From: UBA8231 sp964512165
GTDB taxonomy: Bacteria; Latescibacterota; UBA2968; UBA8231
Length of the DNA: 64,000 bases
Direction: 5' to 3'
Assembly: GCA_964512165.1 (NCBI GenBank)
Contig: CAZEHQ010000002.1
Location: forward strand, 4,763 to 68,762
Both the position numbers and the translations under genes were made by a program. Positions 48,242 to 56,552 of this stretch are shown piece after piece; positions within the stretch are counted from its first letter, which is position 1, and each line of letters begins with the position of its first letter. The notes beneath the pieces are model-generated. The model was not told the origin of the DNA. It did not search any database and saw only the letters and a list, made by a program, of their open reading frames with translations.

Positions 48242-49741
48242 ATGAATTACGCGACAACACAGGGCAGGTGCAAAGAAGACTCGGGCCGCCGGGGCCTGGA
48301 GAGCCAGGAGGAGGAACGCCAGGAGGCGCTTCTGGCCCATCTGCAGCGACTCCTGCCCGACCCGGGGCGGTCATCGGCCTTCCGAGCCGCGATGGTGGCC
48401 GAGCCCTCCACGTGCGTACGGCTCAACTCCCTGCTGCCGGTGGCGGAGGGCCTGCGTGGACCCCTGGCGGAGAAGGCCGAAGGGGTGCCCTGGTCCCCCG
48501 ACGCCTTCACCCTGCCGGAGGACATGTCCGCCGCCGTCGGCCACAGCCTCGAGTACCGCCTCGGAGGCTTGTACGTCCAGGCCAAGGCCACCACCCTCGC
48601 CGCCGTCGTCCTCGACCCCCGCCCGGGCCAGCTCGTCCTCGACATGGCCGCGGCCCCCGGCGGCAAGGCGACGCAGATCGCCGCGGCCCTGGGAAACAGC
48701 GGGATCCTGGTCGCCAACGAGCCCGGCGCCCGGCGCCGGCCGGCGCTCGTGGGCCACCTCGAGCGTTGCGGCGCCCACAACACTCTGATCACCGGCGCCC
48801 CGGGGTCGATGATGGCGCGCTGGTTCCACAACGTCTTCGACCGCGTCCTGCTGGACGCCCCCTGCTCGGGCGACGGCATCCTGTGCAAGGACCGGCACAT
48901 GCTCGCCTGGTGGTCGCCCGAGGACGCGCGCCGCAAGAGCGTGCAGCAGGTCGGCCTCCTGAGGGCCGCCTTCCACATGCTGCGGCCGGGGGGCCGTCTG
49001 GTCTACTCGACCTGTTCGCTGTCGACGGAGGAGAACGAGGACGTCCTCCTGGGGCTGGTGAAGAAGTACCGGGAGCTGGTCGACATCGAGCCGGCAGCCG
49101 GGGTGGCGGCATCCGGACTGGCGGCGGATGCCGCCGCCAGGTATCCCGCCGCCTTCGGAGGGTGCGTGCGCGTGTGGCCCCACGAGCACGCTACCGAGGG
49201 GGCCTTCATCGCGGCCGTGGGCAAGCGGGGGGCCACCGAGTGGGAGCGGGTCGAGGGCGACGCGGGTCGACGGCTGGCCGGGGCTCCCCCTGAGCCGGAC
49301 CCCGCCGGCATGGCGGACAGGATCGGCGAGCGCTGGGGCTTCTCGCCGGAGATCCCCGCCGGCCAGGAGCTGGTCGCCGGCCGGCGGCACCTCCACCTGA
49401 GGCCCGCGGGGGCCGCCCGGCTCCAGGGGGAATTCCCCTGGTTCGTGCGCACCGGGATGCGCGTGGCCGGCCTGCACAAGGGGGCCCTGCATCTGTCGCA
49501 GCAGGCCGTGGCTCTCTGGGGGCACCTCGTGCCGGAGCGCCGCCTGGACCTCTCCTGGCCCCAGGTGGCGGGGCTTTTCCGTGGGGAGGAGGTGGCCCTG
49601 CCCTCGCTGCCCGCGGGAGAGGTCATCTGCTTCTACGACGGCGATCCGGTCTGCCGGGCCCTGCCGACCGGCGAAGGCCGTCTGCGGGGTTACCTGCCCA
49701 AGGTCTCGCGCACCGACCGACTGCAGGGGCTGTTTCGGTGA
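48242..49741 (+). CDS. RNA 5-methylcytosine methyltransferase (NOL1/NOP2/Sun, RsmF-like)
   Basis: S-adenosylmethionine-dependent rRNA (or tRNA) m5C methyltransferase. SAM site VLDMAAAPGGKATQIAA near residue 133, catalytic DAPCSGDG near 206 and YSTCSLS near 258 carry the two cysteines of the family. A C-terminal extension (about residues 330-499: RPAGAARLQGEFPWFVRTG, WPQVAGLFRGEEV) is the RsmF-type RNA-binding region that acts on 16S rRNA. About 499 residues from ATG 48242; GTG 48203 would add 13 residues but sits too close to its only purine-rich site. Divergent from the LpxH-like gene. Stop overlaps the next start (GTGA 49738). Confidence 0.9.
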   Translation: MNYATTQGRCKEDSGRRGLESQEEERQEALLAHLQRLLPDPGRSSAFRAAMVAEPSTCVRLNSLLPVAEGLRGPLAEKAEGVPWSPDAFTLPEDMSAAVGHSLEYRLGGLYVQAKATTLAAVVLDPRPGQLVLDMAAAPGGKATQIAAALGNSGILVANEPGARRRPALVGHLERCGAHNTLITGAPGSMMARWFHNVFDRVLLDAPCSGDGILCKDRHMLAWWSPEDARRKSVQQVGLLRAAFHMLRPGGRLVYSTCSLSTEENEDVLLGLVKKYRELVDIEPAAGVAASGLAADAAARYPAAFGGCVRVWPHEHATEGAFIAAVGKRGATEWERVEGDAGRRLAGAPPEPDPAGMADRIGERWGFSPEIPAGQELVAGRRHLHLRPAGAARLQGEFPWFVRTGMRVAGLHKGALHLSQQAVALWGHLVPERRLDLSWPQVAGLFRGEEVALPSLPAGEVICFYDGDPVCRALPTGEGRLRGYLPKVSRTDRLQGLFR

Positions 49742-50847
49742 GCGGCGCCGGCCGCCCGCCCTTCGCACGGCTCCTTGTCTGGACCTGCCTGGTTTGCGGC
49801 CTGCCGCTGGAGGCTCAGCCCTCGGCGCACCGGCCGGTCTTTCAGAAGGGCATGACCTTCACCCATGGCTACGGCAGCGAAGACAACCTGATGTCCGGGA
49901 CCTCGACGGCCGCGATGGAGCATCTCCGCCGGGTCAACGTCGAGTGGATCGCCCTCAATCCCTTCGCCTACCAGCGCACGGTGGACCACGCGGCCCTGCG
50001 CTTCGGGAGGGACCCGCCCGACGACCATCTGCGCCACGGCATCCGCGAGGCCCGCCGGCTCGGCTTCAAGGTCATGCTCAAGCCCCACGTCTGGGTGCGC
50101 CGGCAGAGCAGCGAGCACTGGCGGGGCACCATCGGCATGGCCACGGAGGAGGCCTGGCAGCAGTGGTGGAGCCACTACGAGAGCTTCGTCCTCCACTACA
50201 CCCGCATCGCGGCGGAGGAGGGGGTGGAGATCTTCTGCGTCGGCGTCGAGCTCACTCGTGTCGCCAGGGAGCGGCCGGAGGACTGGCGGCGGCTGATCGC
50301 GCGAGTTCGCGAGGCCTACCCGGGGCCGCTGACGTACGCGGCCAACTGGTGGGAGGAGTACGACCGGGTCGAGTTCTGGGATGCTCTCGACTACATCGGC
50401 ATCAACGCCTTCTTCCCCCTCGCGGAGCCACCGGGTCCCGGCCTCGAGCAGCCGGACCCCACCATCGAGCAGCTGCGCGCCGGCGCCGTGAGGATCGCGG
50501 ACGAGATCGAGGCGCTCCACCAGCTCACGGGGCGCCCGGTGCTGCTCACGGAGATCGGCTACAAGTCGGTGCGCGGCGCCAGCCTGCGGCCCTGGGAGTG
50601 GACGCGCCGGCCGGAGCCGGACCTGTCGATGGAGGAGCAGGCCCTGTGCTACCAGGCCGTGCTGGAGGCGTTCTGGCCGCGCCCATGGTTCCACGGCATG
50701 TACTGGTGGAAGTGGCACTCCGACCTGCGTGGCGGTGAGGAGCAGGGCGGATTCACGCCCCTCGGCAAGCCCGCCGAAAGGGTCCTCACCGAGTGGTACC
50801 AGCGTCTCCGGCCCGTGCCCCCCACTCCGCTTCGTACCCCCCGCTAG
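49738..50847 (+). CDS. Exported GH113-like glycoside hydrolase
   Basis: 369 residues with a signal peptide (FARLLVWTCLVCGLPLEAQ). TIM-barrel with the two catalytic carboxylates of clan GH-A: acid/base Glu in FCVGVELTRV near residue 170 and nucleophile in LLTEIGYKS near 274; YIGINAFFPL near 219 and a Trp-rich GMYWWKWHSD near 320 line the cleft. The set matches family GH113 (beta-mannanase-type) proteins; I cannot tell mannan from other substrates. GTG start overlapping the methyltransferase stop. Periplasmic or secreted. Confidence 0.78.
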   Translation: MSGAGRPPFARLLVWTCLVCGLPLEAQPSAHRPVFQKGMTFTHGYGSEDNLMSGTSTAAMEHLRRVNVEWIALNPFAYQRTVDHAALRFGRDPPDDHLRHGIREARRLGFKVMLKPHVWVRRQSSEHWRGTIGMATEEAWQQWWSHYESFVLHYTRIAAEEGVEIFCVGVELTRVARERPEDWRRLIARVREAYPGPLTYAANWWEEYDRVEFWDALDYIGINAFFPLAEPPGPGLEQPDPTIEQLRAGAVRIADEIEALHQLTGRPVLLTEIGYKSVRGASLRPWEWTRRPEPDLSMEEQALCYQAVLEAFWPRPWFHGMYWWKWHSDLRGGEEQGGFTPLGKPAERVLTEWYQRLRPVPPTPLRTPR

Positions 50848-50963
50848 AAACGGGAAACCCCTTCCCTCCGGCGGCAGCTTCTTCCCGGACCGGTGCGCGG
50901 AAGGCGGGACGGGAACCACCATATCTGGGGGGATAACACAGCCCCTGACCCTACATCATGCTC

Positions 50964-50979
50964 TGGCACGAGCCTTGCC
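50964..50979 (+). promoter_or_regulatory. Near-perfect sigma-54 promoter with no gene downstream in sense
   Basis: TGGCACGAGCCTTGCC matches TGGCACG-N4-TTGC with GG (50965-50966) and GC (50977-50978) exactly 10 nt apart. Reading rightward, the first gene is ubiX, encoded on the opposite strand from 51111 down, so the transcript would be antisense to it or a small RNA. The motif is almost palindromic, but the minus-strand reading has a poorer -12 element. Confidence 0.65.
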
Positions 50980-51111
50980 AGAAGACGGCCAACACCTCGT
51001 GACCGGGCGTTGCGTCCTCCCCGCCGCCCGGGAACGATCCCGGCGGCCGTCCCCCGGCCCCGGGTCCCGCGCCGGGCGGTCCGCTCCCCGAGACCGTCCG
51101 GCGCACCTGTT

Positions 51112-51711
51112 CTACCCCCCCGTCCAGCGCGGGAACAGGTCGTGCTCCAGCCCCAGGAGGGCGAGGACGCGGCCGGCCATGAAGTCCCCCAGATCCTCGA
51201 AGGTCCGCGGCTTCTGGTAGAAGGCCGGCATGGCCGGCACCACCGAGGCTCCGGCCTCGGCGACGGCTACCAGGTTGCGCAGCTGGATCAGGTTCAGGGG
51301 GGTTTCGCGCACCACCAGCACGAGCGGCCGCTTCTCCTTGAGGGAGACGTCGGCGGAGCGCTCGATGAGGTTCGACGAGGCGCCGCGGGCGATGCCGGAA
51401 AGGGTCTTCACCGAGCACGGCACGACGACCATGCCGTCCATCGGCGCCGACCCGGAGGAGATCTCACGGGTCAGGTCGTTGACACCGTGTTCCTGGAGAG
51501 TCCCCTCGCGGACCTCTTCCCCGGTGGTGCGCGCCAGGAAGTCGAAGATCGGCTCTCGGTCGGGTTCCCAGCCGAGCTCCTCGTGCATCACGTAGCGCCC
51601 GTACCGCGACATCACCAGGTGCACGTGGTGCCCGGAGGCCAGCAGCGCCCGCAGGGCGCGCGCTCCGTAGAGGGCGCCGCTGGCCCCCGTGACACCGACG
51701 ACGAAAGACAT
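51112..51711 (-). CDS. ubiX: UbiX-type flavin prenyltransferase
   Basis: Makes prenylated FMN, the cofactor of UbiD-type decarboxylases; in futalosine pathways this serves decarboxylation of the naphthoate intermediate. VVGVTGASGALYGARALRAL at the N terminus is the FMN-binding start, with PCSVKTLSGIARGASSNLIE near 112 and VVRETPLNLIQLRNL near 145 typical of the family. 199 residues. ATG 51711, 8 bp after the YjhG-like gene. Last gene of the menaquinone operon. No ubiD gene is seen in the window. Confidence 0.93.
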   Translation of the reverse strand: MSFVVGVTGASGALYGARALRALLASGHHVHLVMSRYGRYVMHEELGWEPDREPIFDFLARTTGEEVREGTLQEHGVNDLTREISSGSAPMDGMVVVPCSVKTLSGIARGASSNLIERSADVSLKEKRPLVLVVRETPLNLIQLRNLVAVAEAGASVVPAMPAFYQKPRTFEDLGDFMAGRVLALLGLEHDLFPRWTGG

Positions 51712-51719
51712 CGGCTGCC

Positions 51720-53708
51720 TCACGGGGAATCGTCGCCGTTCAGCGCCCGCCGGCCGGCGTCGAGGAGCTTCACGATCTCGTCCGCGTCGTAGACGCAGCC
51801 GCCCCAGGTGCCGCCGCCGGCCTGCTGCAGGGCCGCCCACAGGCGGGTGTCGTCGGGCAGTTCCTCCTCGGGAGCCAGGTCGGGCCGGGGGGCGCGTCCG
51901 GCCAGTATCCGCGCTCCCTCCTCCGCCCCGAAGGTCGCCTCTCCGTGCCCCACCAGGTCGATGCCGCCCTCCAGGTTGCGGGTGTCGATCCGGACCTCCA
52001 CCACGTCGCCCTCGATCAGCCGGCCCACCGGCCCTCCGGCGAGGGCCTCGGGGCCCACGTGGCCGATGCAGGGCCCGCTCGAGAACCCCGAGAACCGGGC
52101 GTCGGTGAGCAGAGCCACCTGGCCGCCCGACTCCCAGTACTTGAGCGCGATCGTCACCTGGGCGATCTCCTCCATGCCGGTGCCCATGGGGCCGCAGGAG
52201 AGCAGCACCATCACTTCGCCGCCGCCGATGCGGCCCTCCTTGATCGCCGCCATGGCGGCGCGCTCGGTGGTGAACATCCTGGCCGGCCCCCGCAGGCGGT
52301 AGACGCCGTCCTCGTCCAGCAGGGCCGGGTCGATGGCCGTGCTCTTCACCACCGAGCCCTCGGGGGCCAGGTTGCCGGTGGGGAAGCAGACGGTGCTGGT
52401 CATGCCCTTGGCGCGGGCGCCGGCCGGATCGTGGATCACGTCCCCGGGATCGACGCCGTCCAGCGCCTGCAGGCGGCCCCGCATCCGCCGCCGCCGCTCG
52501 CTGTCTTCCCACCAGTCGAGGTTCTCTCCCAGGCTGCGGCCGGTGGCGGTCGTCACGTCGAGGTCGAGGAGCCCCATGGCGCGCAGGTGCAGCATCACCT
52601 CGGGCACCCCGCCCGCCAGGAAGGCGCGCACCGTCACGTGGTTCCGCGGCCCATTTGGGAGCACATCCACCAACCGGGGCACCTGCCGGTTGACGCGGTC
52701 CCAGTCCTCCACGGTCGGCCGCCGCAGCCCCGCGGCGTGGGCGATGGCGGGCACGTGCAGGAGCAGGTTCGTGGAGCCGCCGAAGGCGGCGTGGACGATC
52801 ATGGCGTTCTCGACGGCCGCCTGGGTCAGCACGTCCGCCGAGGTGAGGCCCAGCGACTCCAGGGCGACGATGGCGCGCCCTGAGCGCAGGGCCATGTCGC
52901 GCCACACCGGCTCTCCCGAGGGAGCCAGGGCGGCGTGAGGCAGGGTCAGGCCCAGGGCCTCGGCCACGACCTGGGCGGTGGCCGCCGTGCCGAGGAACTG
53001 GCAGCCGCCCCCGGGAGTGGCGCAGGCGCGGCAGCCGAGGTCGTTGACCTCGTCGATGGTGATCTCGCCGCGGGCCAGGCGCGAGCCCACCGACTGGATC
53101 TTGCCGGCGTCCTCGCCGTGCTCCGGTGGCAGGGTCACCCCCCCGGGCACGACGACCACGGGAAGGCCGCGGGCGCCGGCGAGGGCGATCAGGACCGCCG
53201 GCAGCCCCTTGTCGCAGGTTCCCACGCCGATCACCCCGCGCCGCCGCGGCAGGGAGCGGATCAGCCGCCGGATGACGATGGCCGCGTCGTTGCGGTAGGG
53301 CAGGCTGTCGAACATCCCCGTGGTGCCTTGGGAGCGGCCGTCGCACGGGTCGGAGCAGTAGGCGGCGTAGGGGATGCACCCGAGCCGGGTGATCTCGCGG
53401 GCGGCCTCCTCCATGAGCAGGCCCACCTCCCAGTGGCCGGTGTGGTAGCCGAGGGCCACCGGCGTGCCGTCCGGGGCGCGGATACCGCCGAGAGTGCTGA
53501 CGATGAGGAACTCCTTGCGCCCGAGATGGGCGGGGTTCCAGCCCATGCCCGCGTTCTGGCTGTAGGCGAAGATGTCGCCGCTCGGCGAGCCGATCACCGT
53601 CTCCTCGTCGAGGTTCAGGCGCCCCTCCGGGCCCCGCGCCCGGGTGCGCACCTCGTAGATCTCCTGGCCGCCTCCGAGGAGGTCGTCGAGGTCGACGGGA
53701 AGGGTCAT
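51720..53708 (-). CDS. IlvD/Edd family dehydratase, YjhG/YagF (xylonate dehydratase) type
   Basis: 662 residues, the length of E. coli YjhG. Iron-sulfur dehydratase of the IlvD/Edd family that removes water from sugar acids (D-xylonate in YjhG). Cluster/metal-binding blocks are visible: YCSDPCDGRSQGTTG near 147, GTCDKGLPA near 185, GCRACATPGGGCQFLGTAATAQ near 240 and MVLLSCGPMGTGMEE near 510. Placed between mqnP (4-nt overlap at 53705-53708) and ubiX (8 bp) in the menaquinone operon, where no such enzyme is expected. Assignment to the family is firm; substrate is not. Confidence 0.87.
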   Translation of the reverse strand: MTLPVDLDDLLGGGQEIYEVRTRARGPEGRLNLDEETVIGSPSGDIFAYSQNAGMGWNPAHLGRKEFLIVSTLGGIRAPDGTPVALGYHTGHWEVGLLMEEAAREITRLGCIPYAAYCSDPCDGRSQGTTGMFDSLPYRNDAAIVIRRLIRSLPRRRGVIGVGTCDKGLPAVLIALAGARGLPVVVVPGGVTLPPEHGEDAGKIQSVGSRLARGEITIDEVNDLGCRACATPGGGCQFLGTAATAQVVAEALGLTLPHAALAPSGEPVWRDMALRSGRAIVALESLGLTSADVLTQAAVENAMIVHAAFGGSTNLLLHVPAIAHAAGLRRPTVEDWDRVNRQVPRLVDVLPNGPRNHVTVRAFLAGGVPEVMLHLRAMGLLDLDVTTATGRSLGENLDWWEDSERRRRMRGRLQALDGVDPGDVIHDPAGARAKGMTSTVCFPTGNLAPEGSVVKSTAIDPALLDEDGVYRLRGPARMFTTERAAMAAIKEGRIGGGEVMVLLSCGPMGTGMEEIAQVTIALKYWESGGQVALLTDARFSGFSSGPCIGHVGPEALAGGPVGRLIEGDVVEVRIDTRNLEGGIDLVGHGEATFGAEEGARILAGRAPRPDLAPEEELPDDTRLWAALQQAGGGTWGGCVYDADEIVKLLDAGRRALNGDDSP

Positions 53709-54592
53709 GGCAGGATCCGCGGAGGCTCGCCGAGGATCAGCAGGTCGGCGAGGGTGAAGGCGAGGTAGGCGACACTGACGAGGCTGTTCATGGTCATGAA
53801 GGCGGTGTTCACCTTGGTCAGGTCGTCGGGTTTTACCAAGCGGTGCTCCCAAGCGAGCAGGGCGGCGATGGCGGCGACGCCGGCGAAGTAGAGCAGGTGC
53901 AGTCCGGCGGCCGCGCCCACCCAGACCATGAACAGCACCGCGAGCAGATGGAAGAGTCGGGCCAGGCGCAGCGCCCCGGCGAGGCCGAAGCGCACCGGGA
54001 TCGAGTGCAGCCCGGCGCCGCGGTCGAATTCGTGATCCTGGCAGGCGTAGAGGACGTCGAACCCGGCCACCCAGGAGAGCACCGCCAGACCGAGGAGGAC
54101 CGGGGGCAGGGCGAAGCCGCCGGCCACGGCGATCCAGGCGCCCAGCGGCGCCAGGGCGAGACTGGCCCCGAGAAACAGGTGCGAGGCCCATGTGAAGCGC
54201 TTGGTGTAGGAGTAGCCGAAGACCACGGCGAGAGCCACCGGCGACAGGGCCAGGCAGAGCGGGTTGAGCTGCCAGGCGGCGTACACCAACAGGGCCGAGG
54301 AGAGGGCGACGAAGGCGGCGGCGGCGGCCGGCGACATCGCCCCGGTGGCCAGCTCGCGCTGCGCCGTGCGTGGGTTGGCGGCGTCGATGCGGCGGTCGAC
54401 GATGCGGTTGAAGCCCATGGCCGCCGAGCGCGCCGCCACCATGGCGACCACGATCCACAGCAGCTGCCGGGGGTGAATGCCGGTGACGGCGGCGGCCAGG
54501 GCGGCGCCGCTGAGGGCGAAGGGCAGGGCGAAGATGCTGTGGGAGAACCTGATCAGCCGGCCGTAGAGGAGGACCGGCGAGAGGATGTTCAT
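53705..54592 (-). CDS. mqnP: UbiA-type polyprenyltransferase of the futalosine pathway
   Basis: Integral membrane prenyltransferase (about 8-9 hydrophobic helices in 295 residues). The Asp-rich Mg-diphosphate motifs are GFNRIVDRRIDAANPRTAQREL near residue 60 and DVLYACQDHEFDRGAG near 170, the UbiA pair. Attaches the polyprenyl chain to the naphthoate ring. Overlaps mqnA (4 nt, 54589-54592) upstream and the YjhG-like gene downstream, so its place in the mqn operon supports MqnP rather than a haem or ubiquinone enzyme. Confidence 0.88.
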   Translation of the reverse strand: MNILSPVLLYGRLIRFSHSIFALPFALSGAALAAAVTGIHPRQLLWIVVAMVAARSAAMGFNRIVDRRIDAANPRTAQRELATGAMSPAAAAAFVALSSALLVYAAWQLNPLCLALSPVALAVVFGYSYTKRFTWASHLFLGASLALAPLGAWIAVAGGFALPPVLLGLAVLSWVAGFDVLYACQDHEFDRGAGLHSIPVRFGLAGALRLARLFHLLAVLFMVWVGAAAGLHLLYFAGVAAIAALLAWEHRLVKPDDLTKVNTAFMTMNSLVSVAYLAFTLADLLILGEPPRILP

Positions 54593-55398
54593 GTGAAGAA
54601 GCGCAGCTCGGGGACCGACTCGATCAGCCCGTGGCCGTGGGCGAGGCAGTAGAACTCGGTGAGGCCGGCGACCTGGGCCGGCCCCAAGTCGTAGCAGATA
54701 TGATCGCGGAGATAGCTCTCGTAGAGCTCGGTGGAGCCGGTGCGCTCGCGCTGGAAGTCGGCGGCGATCTCGGCCATGTGCGCAACTCCTTCGCGGCGGG
54801 CCCTCTGCAGCCGTGCCACATGCTCGGCGGCGACCGCCTCTTCCCGTCCCGCCCAGAAGGCGAAGACGCCGGGCCGGCGCGTAAGCTCGTGCCATTCCCG
54901 GCCCAGGTCCAGGCTGGAGCGGCCGGCGGCGGCGTCGGGGCCGACCAGGGGAAGCACCGGGTCCCCGATCAGCAGGGCGGCGTCGGCGCCGTGGAGCATG
55001 GCATCGAGGTCCGGGGGAGCCGCGGCGATCTCGGGATCGATGCCGTAGCGCTCTCGAAGCAGGACCTGCAGCAGCACCACCGAGGTGCGGGAGCTGGTGT
55101 CGGCGGCCACCCGGCGCACCTGGCCCAGTCGCCCCCGGTAGAACAGGCGCACGGTCAGGACCTCGCCTTCGGAGCCGATGGCCAGGCCGGGAACGATCCG
55201 GAGGGCTCCGGCCCCTCGCGCGTACTCCACCGCGGGGATCAGACCGACATCGAGGCGGCCGGAGGCCAGACGATCGGCGCAGGCCGAGGGCACGCCGTAG
55301 TCCACCTCGAAGAGGTCGTCCTGATCGAGACCGTAGGTGAGAGGCCGGGAGTTGAGATAGCTCACCGCGCCGAGGCGGACGCGGCGATGGGCGCTCAT
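54589..55398 (-). CDS. mqnA: Chorismate dehydratase
   Basis: First step of the futalosine menaquinone route: chorismate to 3-[(1-carboxyvinyl)oxy]benzoate. Periplasmic-binding-protein-like fold, with RVRLGAVSYLNSRPLTYGL at the N terminus, LDVGLIPAVEYAR near 49, AADTSSRTSVVLLQVLL near 98 and LLIGDPVLPLV near 142. 269 residues. Start ATG 55398 overlaps the mqnC stop by 4 nt. C-terminal EFYCLAHGHGLI is usual for this family. Confidence 0.92.
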   Translation of the reverse strand: MSAHRRVRLGAVSYLNSRPLTYGLDQDDLFEVDYGVPSACADRLASGRLDVGLIPAVEYARGAGALRIVPGLAIGSEGEVLTVRLFYRGRLGQVRRVAADTSSRTSVVLLQVLLRERYGIDPEIAAAPPDLDAMLHGADAALLIGDPVLPLVGPDAAAGRSSLDLGREWHELTRRPGVFAFWAGREEAVAAEHVARLQRARREGVAHMAEIAADFQRERTGSTELYESYLRDHICYDLGPAQVAGLTEFYCLAHGHGLIESVPELRFFT

Positions 55399-56552
55399 GA
55401 AGCGGCGGCGTGCTGCAGGGCCTGCAGGCGGGGCCGGGTGGCCACCCTCTCGTAGCGCGTGTTCCGCCGCACCGGGTCGAAACCGGCGTCGCGGATCAGC
55501 CGCTCCATGTTCGCCAGGTCCATCTCGTTGGTGTGGCTCGTGCCGGCGGCGCTGACCACGTTCTCCTCGAGCATGGTGCTGCCGAAATCGTCGATCCCGC
55601 AGCGCAGGCTGACCTGGGCGATCCGCGGCCCCTGGGTGACCCAGGAGGCCTGGAAGTGGTCGAAGTTGTCGAGGAAGAGGCGGCTCACGGCGACCGTTCG
55701 CAGGTGGTCGTAGCCGCTGGCCTTGACCCCGTTCCAGCGGGAGGAATCGGCGCCGAGGTCGGTCTCGTCGGGCTGGAAGTTCCAGGCGATGAAGGCGGTG
55801 AAGCCGCCGGTCTCGTCCTGCAGGTCGCGGAGCAGGCGGAGGTGCTCGAGACGGTCCTCGACGCTCTCCACGTGGCCGTACATCATCGTCGCCGTGGTGC
55901 GCATGCCGAGGCCGTGGGCGGCGCGGTGCACGTCGAGCCACTCGTGGGTGCGGTCCTTGCGGAAGCCGATGACGTCGCGCACCTCGTCCACGAGGATCTC
56001 GGCGCCGGCGCCGGGGATGGAGTCGAGGCCGGCGTCGCGCAGCCGTCGGATCGTCTCCTCGAGAGAGAGCTTCGACAGGTGGGCGATGTAGATGATCTCG
56101 GTGGCCGACAGGCAGTGGAGCTGCACCGAGGGGTAGCGGTCCCGGATCCGGGTGAGCAGGTCCTCGTAGTAGTCGAGGCGCAGCTTCGGGTTGAGCCCGC
56201 CCTGCATGAGGATCTCGTTGGACTTGGGCTCGTCGCCGCCGAAGGCCACGAGCTCGTCGATCTTGGCGAAGATCTCGTCGTGGGGCAGGGTGTAACCCTC
56301 GTCGGAGCCCGGGGGCCGGTAGAAGGCGCAGAAATCGCACCTCACCCAGCAGACGTTGGTGTAGTTGATGTTGCGGCCCACGTTGTAGGTGACCACCGGC
56401 TCGGGGTGCTTGCGCATCCGCACCTCGTGGGCCAGCATGCCGAGCTCCGCCACGTTCGGATGGGCGAAGAGCCGGCGGGCGTCGTCGACGCTCAGCCGCC
56501 GGCCCCGGCCGACCTTCCCGGCGATGTCGGCGATCCCCGGGGAGCCGTTCAT
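55395..56552 (-). CDS. mqnC: Cyclic dehypoxanthinyl futalosine synthase (radical SAM)
   Basis: Radical-SAM enzyme that cyclises dehypoxanthinyl futalosine. The [4Fe-4S] motif is Cys68-x3-Cys72-x2-Cys75 (NVCWVRCDFC). Family-specific blocks: EILMQGGLNPKLRLDYYED near 112, DSIPGAGAEILVDEVRD near 180, ATMMYGHVESVEDR near 215 and FIAWNFQPDETDL near 245. 385 residues. ATG 56552 overlaps the mqnE stop (56549) by 4 nt. The NPKL and QPDE blocks separate it from the paralogous mqnE. Confidence 0.92.
   Translation of the reverse strand: MNGSPGIADIAGKVGRGRRLSVDDARRLFAHPNVAELGMLAHEVRMRKHPEPVVTYNVGRNINYTNVCWVRCDFCAFYRPPGSDEGYTLPHDEIFAKIDELVAFGGDEPKSNEILMQGGLNPKLRLDYYEDLLTRIRDRYPSVQLHCLSATEIIYIAHLSKLSLEETIRRLRDAGLDSIPGAGAEILVDEVRDVIGFRKDRTHEWLDVHRAAHGLGMRTTATMMYGHVESVEDRLEHLRLLRDLQDETGGFTAFIAWNFQPDETDLGADSSRWNGVKASGYDHLRTVAVSRLFLDNFDHFQASWVTQGPRIAQVSLRCGIDDFGSTMLEENVVSAAGTSHTNEMDLANMERLIRDAGFDPVRRNTRYERVATRPRLQALQHAAAS

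Noticed and set aside
51112..53379. A 755-codon frame ending in ubiX
   Set aside because: The true ubiX starts at 51711; the upstream part is a shadow of the YjhG-like gene.
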